DNA of 49,501 bases from Stagonosporopsis chrysanthemi (Eukaryota; Ascomycota; Dothideomycetes; Pleosporales; Didymellaceae). Below, piece by piece: positions 36,901-45,944 of this stretch (positions within the stretch are counted from its first letter, which is position 1; each line of letters begins with the position of its first letter). The notes under the pieces were generated by a model that had not been told where the DNA came from, ran no database searches, and saw nothing but the letters and a program-made list of their open reading frames with translations. The DNA lies in the NCBI GenBank assembly GCA_022560025.1, contig JAFISE010000206.1, forward strand, positions 1 through 49,501, written 5' to 3'. A program made the translations under genes and the position numbers.

Positions 36901-37690
36901 CCTTACTGAATATATTAGTATACTAAAAGTATTAAGCTAGTAAGTATTCTTAGATTAGTTAGGTATTATTAAAGTTATCTTAGTTATACTTTTCTTCTAT
37001 AATATAATTTATCTTATGTAGATTAGTTATAAAGAACTTGTTTTATAGTTTCTTTATTAAAAAGTAGAAAGTATTAGCTAAGAGTATAGTAATAGTAGCA
37101 ACCTTAGTTAGACTAGTTACAGAGGTATTTACAACTTTGTAAAGTAGTACTAAGAGTTACAAATAAAACTAAGGCAACCTTAATATACTTTTTATACGTT
37201 AAATAGTAGCACTTAAGCTATATTATTACTAATACTCTTCTTGTTTCTATAGAGCATCCTGTTGCTATACGTCCTATTAGGCTTTGCCTTCTCTAAGAGG
37301 TTATTATAAAGTTATTAATAGGAGCAGTACAGAATTGTATAATTAAGAGTATTTAGCAGGCTATATTAATTAAGACTACTCTATATTAAGTTAGAGCTTA
37401 AAGTACTTAAGCTATTTAATTCTAATAATATAGTCTTGTAATCTTAAGTCTATAATAATAAAAAAGCAGTTATATACCTTTTAGCTATTTACTATAAGGC
37501 GTAACTATATAAACTAAGTTACTAAGAAAGCAATTTAATTTTAGAAACCTTAAACTTAAACTAAAAAAAGTAGCTTTTAGATAGGTTTATAAAGTAAAGT
37601 AGGGATAGAATATATAATATTTGAGTTTAAAAACAAAAATCCTTAGGCACTAGTATTAACTAAGGATTAGAGTAAGACACTAAGCTCTTA
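33913..37690 (-). pseudogene. G3 pol remnant
   Basis: Minus-strand counterpart of G2 pol. The chromodomain lies near 34180-34010, integrase about 35230-34500, RNase H about 35850-35550, and the RT active site YLDN at 36376-36365 (GAC AAT, so the second Asp is again Asn). The RT start (FSKAEAK-like) lies near 36910 and the protease region about 37650-37350. Stops are at the same kind of positions as in G2 but not all the same ones. Confidence 0.85.
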
Positions 37691-37699
37691 GTTGCAAAG

Positions 37700-39000
37700 A
37701 ATAGTAGAAGTAAAGAAATAAAGACTGCTAAACAAATAAGACAGTAAGAGATTAGATAGATTATATTATTTTAGGCCTAAGTAAGATAATTCTCTTAGGC
37801 AGGACTATTTTCTATAGAGATTAAATTAGTTTTATTAAATTCTTCTTTAGTATTAATAAAATCTTCTTACTTTACTTTATTTTATGCACGTAAAGTACTA
37901 TATAACTCTTAGTAAAGTGTTCTAGCTTTCTATAGTTATAGTAAGCTTCTAGAGTTATATTCTTTATAAGTACAGGTATGTTAGAAAGTTAGCAGAGTAT
38001 AAGAGTACTCTAGGCAAAGTAAGTAGATTAGCTAAAAAAAAGTAATCTTGTTAACCTGTTATAATAGAGCTCTATTTTGTATCTAACTAGTAAGTTCTTA
38101 TTAATCTTAAAAGTTGTAAAACAGTATAAGTTAGTATAGTAGAGTTGTTTCTCTTTTCTATATTATAAGTAGTTAGGTATTCTACTATTTAAGAGAAGAA
38201 ATTATACTATTACTACTTAAAGCCTAGATTAAGTACTTAACTACTTAAAAAGATCTTAGTCTATATATAGTAAAACTAATCTAATTAGAGTACCTTTATT
38301 TTAATAGCTATACTAAGAAAGCAGCTCTTAAAAGTAAAGAAAGCTCTTAATTTTTCTATTTAAAGTTAATTAAAGGCTGCTTAGCTTTCTACCTACTTGT
38401 TACTAGTAACAAAGTATGTCTTAAAGAGCGTAATTATCTCTTCTACAGTATAGAAACAATCTGTTTTATTATTAGAGAGGTACTAAGGTTTTAAGTATTC
38501 TTTAGCTTATCTAGAAGTATAACTCTAGATAAGAGCTATAAATATATATACACTCTAATAGTAGTCTATATTAATATTAGGTTAGTCCTAAATAAAGGTA
38601 TACTATTACTAAAAGGTAAAGTTACTTCTATTAGTAAGAACCTTAATATTAAGAGTCTTTTTAGAGAGCTTCTTGTATACTATAAGTACTAAGCTAGCTT
38701 TTAATAGCTACTTTGTAGTAGATTAATATAGTATACCTATTAGTAGTGTTTCTATTATAAGTAAGAGGCAATCTGCTAGAGCAAGACTAGTATATAACTA
38801 AGCAAGTTCTTACTATAGTTAGAGTATCTCTTTTAAAAGATTGAAGTAGGATAGCTCTAAATTAAATCTATTATTAGCACAAGACAGTAGTATTAATATA
38901 GAGCTCTAGAGGCGTCTAGCTTCTAATTAGTTTTATAACTAAGTAGTAGGTCTTAATACATTTCTTAAAATTAGAGTTGTATCTAAATTAAGTAAGTTGT
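37700..39000 (-). pseudogene. G3 gag remnant
   Basis: Homologous to G2 gag throughout. The zinc-knuckle region is at about 37955-37900 on the minus strand (CYNYRKLEH..., where the Gly of GH also changed). No open frame remains. Confidence 0.8.
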
Positions 39001-39264
39001 TAATAGTCTCTAAGTATCTATCTTAGCATAATTAAACGCAGCTTTTCTAAAGTTAATTCTAGAGTAGTAAGTTATAGAAAGTTCTAAACCTATAGGCTTT
39101 AGTTGTTAGAAGATCTCTAGAATCCTAACTATAGTATAAAAAAAATTTAAGGACTTGTTTAGTTTAAGTATAATACTCTAGCTACACTTGTATAAATAAC
39201 TAAATAAAACTATAGTAATATTATTATAAGGCTATTACTAGCTAAGACAAGTTTTAAAGCATAA

Positions 39265-39542
39265 TATAATAATATAACATGCTAAAAGAGTCTAAATTAT
39301 ATAAGTATCTACTATAAAGTATATAAAAGTACTAGAATAAACTATAAGACTAGATATTTATTCTTACAGGTCTTGTACAAAAGAATACTTTAAAACTAGC
39401 TATTTAAACTCTATAGAGACTTCTTCTCTTATACCTAGAAGCTTAAAGAAGACTATACTAAGAAGTAGTTGCAAGATAGATCTAAGTTAAGTAGTTATTA
39501 GGTAGTGTAAGGTAAGCTTAAAGAACTAAGCTTATTCTTACA
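39265..39542 (-). repeat. 5' LTR of G3 (right copy)
   Basis: 278 bp; starts tataataatataacatgct and ends cttattcttaca. It retains the terminal CA and is followed by the target duplication aaggt. Confidence 0.88.
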
Positions 39543-39862
39543 AAGGTAATAAAAGTATTAAGAGGCCTCTAGTATATAATAAGACAACTTAAGCTTAATA
39601 TACACTATATTTAGCTGTGTATTAAAAGTACCTTAGTTATATAGTACCTATAAAGTAATATATCTTCTACTTTATAGTAGGCCTTCTTTAAGTGCTACAG
39701 TACTATAGAGACACATAATGTCTATATTAAGTAAGTATCTAGACACCTTAGTATTAAAGAAAACAAAGCAGTAGATAGGCTAGCTAACCTAGAAGCCTAG
39801 CATCTGTTACCCCTAGCTAGCAAAGCAGCTATACTAATACTCTTAGGTATTAAGACAATAGC
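39543..39862 (+). pseudogene. LINE ORF2, RNase H segment between G3 and S2
   Basis: Continues the LINE frame: KVLRGLQ, LCIKSTLVIQYLQ, QAFFKC, ETHNVYIKQVSRHLSIKENKA (family WxPGHxxIxGNExA) and DRLANLEAQ, reaching GIKTIAI where S2 is inserted. This is the second half of the RNase H domain, so the domain is split between two places 6.3 kb apart. RIP-type stops throughout. Confidence 0.8.
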
Positions 39863-40140
39863 TATAACAATATAGAATACTAGAAGAGTCTAAAAAGTAT
39901 AAGTATCTGCTATAAAGTGTATAGAAGTACTAAGATAAACTATAAGACTAGATCTCTATTCTTATAGGTCTTGTATAAAAGAATACTTTAAAACTATCTA
40001 TTTAAACTCTATAGAGACTGTTCTTCTTATACTTAGAAGCTTAGAGAAGACTATACTAAAGAGTAGCTAGAAGATAGATCTAAGTTAGGTAGTTATTAAG
40101 TAGTATAAAGTAGGCTTAAAGAAATTAGCTTGTTCTTATA
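39863..40140 (-). mobile_element. Solo LTR S2 of the gypsy family
   Basis: A 278-bp reverse-oriented LTR with target duplications atagc (39858-39862) and atagt (40141-40145). The last base differs by a RIP-type C to T change. It lies in the LINE ORF2 downstream of RNase H. Both termini show TG/CA changed to TA/TA. Confidence 0.85.
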
Positions 40141-40540
40141 ATAGTATTTAAGAAACTACACTAGACATAATAAGCCTAGTAGTCTAATAGAAAAAATAAA
40201 CTCTCTAAATAGTATAAAGGCTAGAGTCTTAACTATATACTAGCTAGCATACTAAAAGAGCTTAATCTACTAAGAGCTACCTTAGCTAGGCTTCTCTCTA
40301 TCTAAACTAAGTATAGAGACTTTGCATAGTATTACTAAAAGTATAACTATAAAGACGCAAATCCTACTTACTTATATAGGCAGAATAAGACACTAGAATA
40401 CTTTATACTCTGCTGTAAGACTCTAGAGACTTTTAGCAGATAGCTGCTTTAACTATCTCTACTACTGTCTAGCTAGGCTAAGAGTCTAGCCTATACTATA
40501 ACACTAGTAAGAGACCTAAATATCTTTATAGCCTTTATTA
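40141..40540 (+). pseudogene. LINE ORF2, C-terminal segment
   Basis: Resumes the LINE frame after S2: KLSKQYKGQSLNYI, LRATLARLLSIQTKYRDFA, YYQKYNYKDANPTYLYRQNK, LEYFILCCKTL. This is the CCHC-like tail of Tad1-clade ORF2 proteins (typically CxCG...H...C). The frame peters out near 40540, matching the usual end of the family. Confidence 0.78.
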
Positions 40541-40943
40541 TACTTACGTAGTACTATACTAAGATCTACTTCTACTAGCTCTTGCAGCCTTGTAACAGCA
40601 GTACCTAGTAGAACTAGGCTTAGCACAATAGCTTTAACACTATCTACTTCTCTCTTCTTACCTTCTCTCTCTACCTTTATTCTCTATACTCTCTTCTCTT
40701 CTTACTTAGCTTACAGATACCTTAGAAACATAAGGAAATTACTCTAGTATATATGTACTACTTAGTCTCCTTAACTAGAAAGAGAGCTGTAGCTCTAAAA
40801 TAGTAGCAATATCTGTGTAAGTAAGAAATACTTTATAAGGTAGTAGCAATACTATAATTTTATAGCTTAGCACGTTGTATATACTCTTTAGGAGGCAAGA
40901 TAGTAGACCTATTCTCTATTAACTAGATGTAAATCAATACTAA
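40541..40943 (+). other. LINE 3' untranslated region
   Basis: AT-rich, no coding frame. It lies between the end of ORF2 and the TAAC repeat tail, and contains pyrimidine-rich patches near 40650-40710. Confidence 0.5.
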
Positions 40944-40964
40944 TTAACTAACTAACTAACTAAC
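40944..40964 (+). repeat. TAAC tandem repeat, LINE 3' tail
   Basis: About five units of TAAC occur in a row at the boundary between the RIP-mutated LINE and GC-balanced DNA. Tad1-like and other LINEs lacking poly(A) often end in such short tandem repeats. Confidence 0.65.
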
Positions 40965-41743
40965 CTACTAAACCCTGACGTTATACTCGATAGATTCTGC
41001 TACACAACACCTACAAGCTTAGGCTTAGTTACCTCTGGTTCTACTGCCTATTCTGCAGAAGATTGGCTGCGAGCTTGTACTATACTGCGTGCAGAGGTAA
41101 AGGATCTGCGCAGTGCAGGTGCGCAGAAGCTTGGCCAAACTATCCACCACCTATTGACTTAGGTAGAGCTCCTTCACAGCAAACTCAATAGCCTAAGGCA
41201 GAAGCTATACCTAAAGCAGAAGCGGCAGAAGCAACCTAGCAGGCAATTAGACCTGCAACAGCATCAGGAGTACCACAGTAGAGCGATGGTGTGGTCTCCT
41301 CAGTCTATTCAGGAGGCACGGGTTCGGATGGTGGTTACTGAGCAAGAGAAGGAGGAGGAAGAGCGGAGAAAGGCAGAGATAAAGGAGTTAGCAGCTGCTA
41401 ATAAGCTATACAAGGAGAAGATTGAAGAAGAGAAGCGTTAAAAGCAGGCAAGAGAGAAGGAAGAGTGTGCAAGGATGAAGGCAGAGGAACGTCAAGCAAT
41501 AGACGCCCGGAAAGCTGCCAGAGCTGCTGCTAAACAGGCTAACGACGCTGCAAAAGCCTTACAATTATCCTAAAGAGGCAAGACTACAACCTCAAAAGCT
41601 TCTGCAGTTAAACCAAAGCCTGCGCGTCGTGGTGTAGATGCTCGCAGTCGCCCAAAAGCCTGCGACGCCTCCTCTAGCTGCCCGCACTCACACCACCCGC
41701 AGCGGCCGCACAGCCACGTTATACAAATAGATTGTATCATGAA
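40965..41743 (+). pseudogene. pogo-type transposase, C-terminal coiled-coil fragment
   Basis: One frame runs from LNPDVILDRF (about 40968) through YSAEDWLRA, LRAEVKDLRSAGAQKLGQT, VWSPQSIQEARVRMVV, a long charged coiled coil (EQEKEEEERRKAEIKELAAA, EECARMKAEERQAIDARKAA) and a basic Pro/Lys tail. This is the region C-terminal to the DDE domain in a class of fungal pogo transposases. Three stops interrupt it (after HHLLT, after EEKR and after LQLS), all explicable as CAG/CAA to TAG/TAA. GC content and codons are far less mutated than in P4. It begins at the motif where P4 breaks off, so it may be the other half of P4 or another copy. Confidence 0.72.
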
Positions 41744-41934
41744 ATTTGATTGCATAAGCCTATAGAATACTCCACTAAGATATCCTGCAATAATAACTAT
41801 TGTATGTGGCTCTGTAGCCTCGTTTTTGTAGTAGGCCCCAGGGCTCGGAGCGATCGTTGGGTGACTCCGATCGTTGGGTGCACAGACACGTTACGACCAC
41901 GAACACGACTCTCCAAACTTCAGCACTTACCTCC
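41744..41934. other. No gene seen; short direct repeat
   Basis: GC-balanced. Holds a tandem pair CGATCGTTGGGTG (about 41850-41880), but no coding frame that looks real. Confidence 0.4.
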
Positions 41935-42165
41935 TTACTGAAGTAATCTACGTTTGACTTGAAATTTACACACACAATTTGAATGTATGCAGAGATGATG
42001 ATAGAGCGTCTTATACGGGACGACGCTCTTGCAGGGACCACACAGCAGGTGCTTGAACTGCGTAAGGTAGGAGATGACGCCTAGGATCTCTTGCTCAGCT
42101 GGCTGTGAGTTGTTAGAGATGGGCGAAGGCGCAGATAAAGGCTCTGGTTTAGCGAGGCCGCACAT
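41935..42165 (-). pseudogene. OrsD-like C2H2 zinc-finger fragment
   Basis: A minus-strand frame from an ATG at 42165 gives about 63 residues that end in YLTQFKHLLCGPCKSVVPYK then TLYHHLCIHSN. The CxxC...HxxxxH spacing and the LxxC..C..VPxxxLxxHL pattern match the first finger of OrsD-type proteins, also seen at 10310-10255. After that the sequence enters GTGTGTGTAAATTTC, which could be a donor site, but no downstream exon is recognisable. It is either a truncated gene or the first exon of a lost one. Confidence 0.4.
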
Positions 42166-42765
42166 CTGTCTGTTTCTCTGCTGGAACTTTGGTGTGAACA
42201 GTTGAAGAAGAAGAAGACAAGGGCGCGCTTTTAAGAGGCTCGCCCTTGGCTGGGTTGTTTGTGTAGATAGTCTATCGGAAACTAGTAGGCACAGGTTGTC
42301 TGGGCATGGCAGAACAGGCGGGCTTGAAGAAGTACAGCCTTCTGCTCAAAGACTCGCAGATACATGCGAAGACAATCAGGAGGTATTATGGCTGCTGCAG
42401 GCGAGTTCTCGAGCATGCCTATCAGTACTATTAGGGGGTTAAGCTAAGCCTAAACAGGAGATAAAAGGGACAGGAACTGGGTTAAGGCCCAAAGTAGAAC
42501 CGAGAGCAGGCCGAACCGTGGGGAAAACACGAGTCGGGCCCTAAACGTGAGTGTCGCTTGGAGGTAGGCGTACCTACATAACCGCCTAAGACCTGTGGAC
42601 GTTCGCAGGACCCAATTATTGGACACTATACAGAAATTATAAGTCCACGTGGCTGCGCGACAAGCACAGCAAGAGCCTGGGCATCCTCCCCCTGAGATGC
42701 GTCCACAAGAAACATTCGCACTTAGGTGACACTTGTATACAAATAGCTACGATAACTCGACACTT
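42166..42765. other. Intergenic, no gene seen
   Basis: GC-balanced sequence between the OrsD-like fragment and the stop codon of the kinase gene. Contains a short GAA-rich run near 42205 on the plus strand. No coding frame, repeat of the window's families or RNA gene is recognised. Confidence 0.4.
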
Positions 42766-44199
42766 CTACTCTATGTACTCACGGTTAAACCAGGGAAGAG
42801 CTAGCAGTTCAGCAGCTGACAGGCGATCTTTGGGATCGTACTTTAGGGCGGACCTTATCACTGCAAGGAGTTCGGCACTTTCATTATATGTCATGTTTTT
42901 CGGCTTTCTCTCCTGAAATCTTTGCTCGAGCGTATGGCCAACCAAGATATCACTGGGTATCTCTGACTCTCCCACATCTGACCGAATTTGTTCTCCATCC
43001 TTATTGAAATATCTCTTCCCGCGAGGCCATCTCTCGAACATCGCTGGAGGTAATGGTCCGAGGGCGTGAATCATTTGGAGGAGATGATCGTCGTTGTTTT
43101 CCTGGAGGGCTTGGTCGTTACGATCTGCTCCTGGAAGGGAATCACCATCATCCTCCTGGGGGAGATTGTTATCATTGCTCGTTCCGTGCAGATGGTTGGT
43201 ATTGGTGCGCGCCAGGTTAAATGGTGGCATGACAAACAGAGGTGCCCTAGTAAAGAGCTCAAACAGAAGGCAGCCAAAGCTCCAGATGTCAATCTGGTGA
43301 TCGAAACTGGACTGTAGTACGACCTCGGGGGCGCGCAGCCCGTTTGCGATGACTGGTGTCGCAGGAGGGTCATTGGAGAAGAACGCTGCTTGATATCAGG
43401 GCTGTTGACTCGAGACTCAACAAGTAGTACGTACCGGCACCAAGGTCAGAGAGCTTCAGCTCCACAGGAACTTCACGATCCCAGAACTCCATAAGCGGCC
43501 GGTTTTCATAGATGCGCTCGGGAATTTGTGGATTGCCTTTGACCCCTGTAGACCAGCATTTGCCTCCAGAGGAAGGTTGTTGGATTGGGATGGTAAGGGA
43601 CAGAAGCAGGTTTCCAGGATTTGAATCACTGTGCGCAATTCCCAAGTCGTGAAGGCATTTCAGTGCCGTTAGTAGCTGCTTGCATATCGATTTGGCCTGC
43701 CAAGCATGGATTGGATTATAGTCAGGATCGTAACATGCCGCAACAGCGGGCCCCATAGGCTCAAAGACCAAGCACTCATGCTCACCGTTCGGACCATTGT
43801 GCTTGAAGCTATCCAGAAGTGTGACGATGTGGCCTCGTGCAGTGGCGTTGGCACGTATAATCTGGTTAATCTGTACTTCTTTGGACGTACTGAACGTGTT
43901 GGAGCTCAAGATTTTGATTGCGACGTACCGAGGATCACTTTTTGGTACCTGGTTAGCAAGTAAACAATACAGGCACTGGAGGTGTGGTACCTAGTGCACT
44001 CCGCGAGCCACACAGTTGAGAACAACCCGTGGCCCAGCTTGCGAATGATCTTGTACTGGTAGCGATCCGCTTGAAATATGTCGCCGATTTTCACGGGATG
44101 AAGTTTTCCACGCCGATACGACTCAACTCGCTCGGGGTATACCAGCCACCCCGGAAGCTTGTCACCAAAGGTCCACGGCTCTCCGCCTTCATAACCCAT
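42766..44199 (-). CDS. SRPK-like protein kinase, three exons, variant catalytic loop
   Basis: Exons 44199-43991, 43937-43435 and 43385-42766 join to 443 residues. YRRGKLHPVKIGD near the N-terminus is typical of fungal SRPK-type kinases. The Gly-rich loop LGHGLFSTVWLAE starts at residue 55, the beta-3 lysine is in YVAIK (Lys78, exon 2), and the hinge includes LVFEPMGP. The catalytic loop reads HSDSNPGN (His172, Asp174, Asn179) where SRPKs have HTDIKPxN, so the loop Lys is replaced by Asn. The metal-binding motif is DLG (Asp234), as usual for SRPKs. APEVVL and DIWSFGCLLFELFTR follow the activation segment, which is short. The gene has no premature stop and normal GC content. It may be an active divergent kinase or a pseudokinase. 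The start ATG is the first in frame, but an upstream exon cannot be excluded. Confidence 0.78.
43386..43434 (-). other. Kinase intron 2
   Basis: Donor GTACGT right after the DLGA codons, acceptor AAGCAG; 49 nt. The frame continues DLGA-A-FFSNDPP. An alternative acceptor AAG three bases earlier would add one Ala. Confidence 0.65.
43938..43990 (-). other. Kinase intron 1
   Basis: Donor GTACCA, branch-like TTGCTAAC, acceptor AAAAAG; 53 nt. The nearer CAG acceptor would break the frame leading into YVAIK, so the later AG is preferred. Confidence 0.6.
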
Positions 44200-45400
44200 T
44201 GGCCAGAGCTAAGGTCCGGACGGACAGATTGGTCTGGGAGACGTCGGTCAAAGTATCGATTCTTTGGGAGGCAGCTGATCCGCCAAGTATCCAGGGTCGA
44301 GCTCGGCCAGGTGCCGTTTGCTGCTTAACGACAAGGAAATCAGGCGCGAGGGTACTTAGACAGCCTGATTACAAAAGGCCTAGATGCCCAAACATCGTGA
44401 GGAGACAAGTGCGGATCCAGTCAATTAGCAGGTGCTCAGGTGATGGAAGGCACTTGAACAAGGAGCTTAAGGTAACTGCGGAATGCAGATCTAAAATAAA
44501 ATGCGGCAGGCAAAGTAGTCGGGCTGAAATAAGCGCCGAATCTGAAACGAGCTCCGCATTCGAATCGACCCCGCACTAGCAAGTGCCTGTGTCTCATGCG
44601 TCGCCAATCAAAATGCACCAGTTGACCGTCAATCTCGTTGTCCGAGCAAACTGCGATGGGTCATTTCTTACGATATGCGAAATCGCAGCAGATCCGCCCG
44701 CATAACAGCGCCATACATACGATACCAAAGAGGTGAGACTTTCTTAGCCTTGGCTGGTGACACAAGCGGGCAGTAACGCGGTTATTGCCTGGTGTCGCAC
44801 GGTTGGGTGCGGGGGTTGCAGGTATAGGACATCAAGAAGAGTGTGTATGTGTTTGTATTCTTTTAGCATCATAGCTCAGCTTACATCTAGGCCCTTGCAC
44901 GGCAAGATTAGTAACACAGTCTAGGTTCACGACAACGCTTGGCCTGCGACACCTGGTAACGTTACCAGGACTAGTCCACGGCATCTTGTGTTGGATACCC
45001 AAGATGACGTAGTTGGGTTATGCGACGTCTCCGGGATCAGTCTCAGCGCGATGGCGTCAATGATGATGGGAGCTCGGAAGGGGAAGTTTCTTTCTAGCCT
45101 TCCCACTCGCGCAATTGCAGCACTTACAACATATACAGTGATAGGTACGTATGATATAAGGGAGCACCGCATGTATCACAGAGGGGAACGCGTAGATGCA
45201 CACATAGTATTGACTCGTGCAGATATTGACGTCGATGATGAGAGTACTGACCCAGTGCGCTAGCTGCCACTACCTGTAGCCTTGTAACTGCTGAGTCTCT
45301 CAGGCTTGACCACCAATGACCACTACAATGCTTGTGGTGTAAGGCAGGCATCCGCTGCACAAAATCCCATCAGCGCTATACTCGGACGTTCTCAATGAGA
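44200..45400. other. GC-balanced DNA, no gene supported
   Basis: Upstream of the kinase gene. Several 60-125 codon frames are open on both strands, but none shows family motifs, and overlapping frames are equally open. The kinase promoter should lie near 44200-44400. No tRNA or repeat was recognised. Confidence 0.4.
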
Positions 45401-45944
45401 CTAGACCGTTGAAGGCACCGCTTCCACGGCACAGCCCCATCGATTGTATGTGCCATCCTCGTAGACGTGGCAGACGAAGCATGCAGGCTGCGCGTAGGTG
45501 TGCCCCTGACGGTTCGCGTCACAACTGGTATGATATGTGTGGGCCCATATTTTAACAGTATAGTGATTTCTGGTGTCGCTGTGGCTACCGTGTAGACCTG
45601 AGCTGGGGATAAGTCAGTCTTATGGACGGTAGAAGGACAGAGCATCGCATGGCACGGCATTATGAACAGCCAGCTATTGTGAAGGTCAAAGATACGAGAT
45701 TGAAAAGGGTGTAAAATGATTTGGGTTCGTGGGGCACGCACATAACGTGGGCATGGGATGCAATGTAAGGGGGGTTCTCAGTGCTCATGTCGTAAACAAC
45801 CCGGTTTATCAAACCCGAGATATGTTGCCTCATGTTCGGTTGAAGATAGTACTGGTTGTCCTTCCACGTGATTGCAAGAGGCCGTCCGCTGGATGCAGCT
45901 GACGGGGCTTCTGAAGAGGCCTCGGATTGCGCGTAGTACGACAT
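45401..45944 (-). CDS. Hypothetical 134-residue protein, two exons (tentative)
   Basis: A frame starting at the ATG at 45944 (MSYYAQSEASSEAPS, then LAITWKDNQYYLQPN) can be joined at donor GTGCGT (45741) to acceptor CCCCAG (45603). That acceptor is preceded by a CTGAC branch-like word. Exon 2 (45602-45401) encodes a Cys- and aromatic-rich end including QPACFVCHVYEDGTYNRWGC. Both exons stay in phase and give 134 residues. There is no signal peptide on this model and no known domain. The intron of 139 nt is longer than the others here. A different upstream exon is possible. Not recognised; a weak call. Confidence 0.28.

Larger units (their letters stand above)
33259..39542 (-). mobile_element. 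Ty3/gypsy retrotransposon G3, RIP-inactivated, inserted in the LINE
   Basis: The element is 6284 bp, same family as G2 but in the opposite orientation. The LTRs are at 33259-33536 and 39265-39542 (278 bp each). gag lies to the right and pol runs leftward. It sits in the RNase H domain of the LINE with target duplication aaggc/aaggt. The LINE frame reads FNYKA then IKVLRGLQ across the site once the element and one duplication are removed. It is 947 bp shorter than G2, explained by a deletion between the end of pol and the antisense gene. Confidence 0.9.
28395..40964 (+). mobile_element. Tad1-like LINE (non-LTR retrotransposon), split by two later insertions
   Basis: After removing G3 (33259-39542 plus one TSD copy) and S2 (39863-40140 plus one TSD copy), about 6 kb of LINE remains, a normal size for a fungal Tad1-clade element. 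It has an ORF1 region, then an ORF2 with endonuclease, reverse transcriptase, RNase H and a C-terminal zinc-finger-type tail, and a 3' end of TAAC tandem repeats. The left boundary is uncertain. A 14-base word TTACTAAATACTAA at 28381-28394 resembles CTACTAAACCCTGA at 40965-40978 and may be the target duplication. All frames are broken by RIP-type stops. Confidence 0.75.

Noticed and set aside
41850..41880. Tandem CGATCGTTGGGTG pair as a regulatory site
   Set aside because: Only two copies, in DNA with no confident gene next to it; could be a chance duplication.
41570..42041. Minus- and plus-strand frames over the coiled-coil transposase fragment and its flank
   Set aside because: No motifs, and they overlap the well-supported plus-strand frame ending near 41743 or GC-balanced DNA without signals.
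43066..44328. Plus-strand frames over the kinase gene
   Set aside because: Shadows; the minus strand has all kinase subdomain motifs in order.
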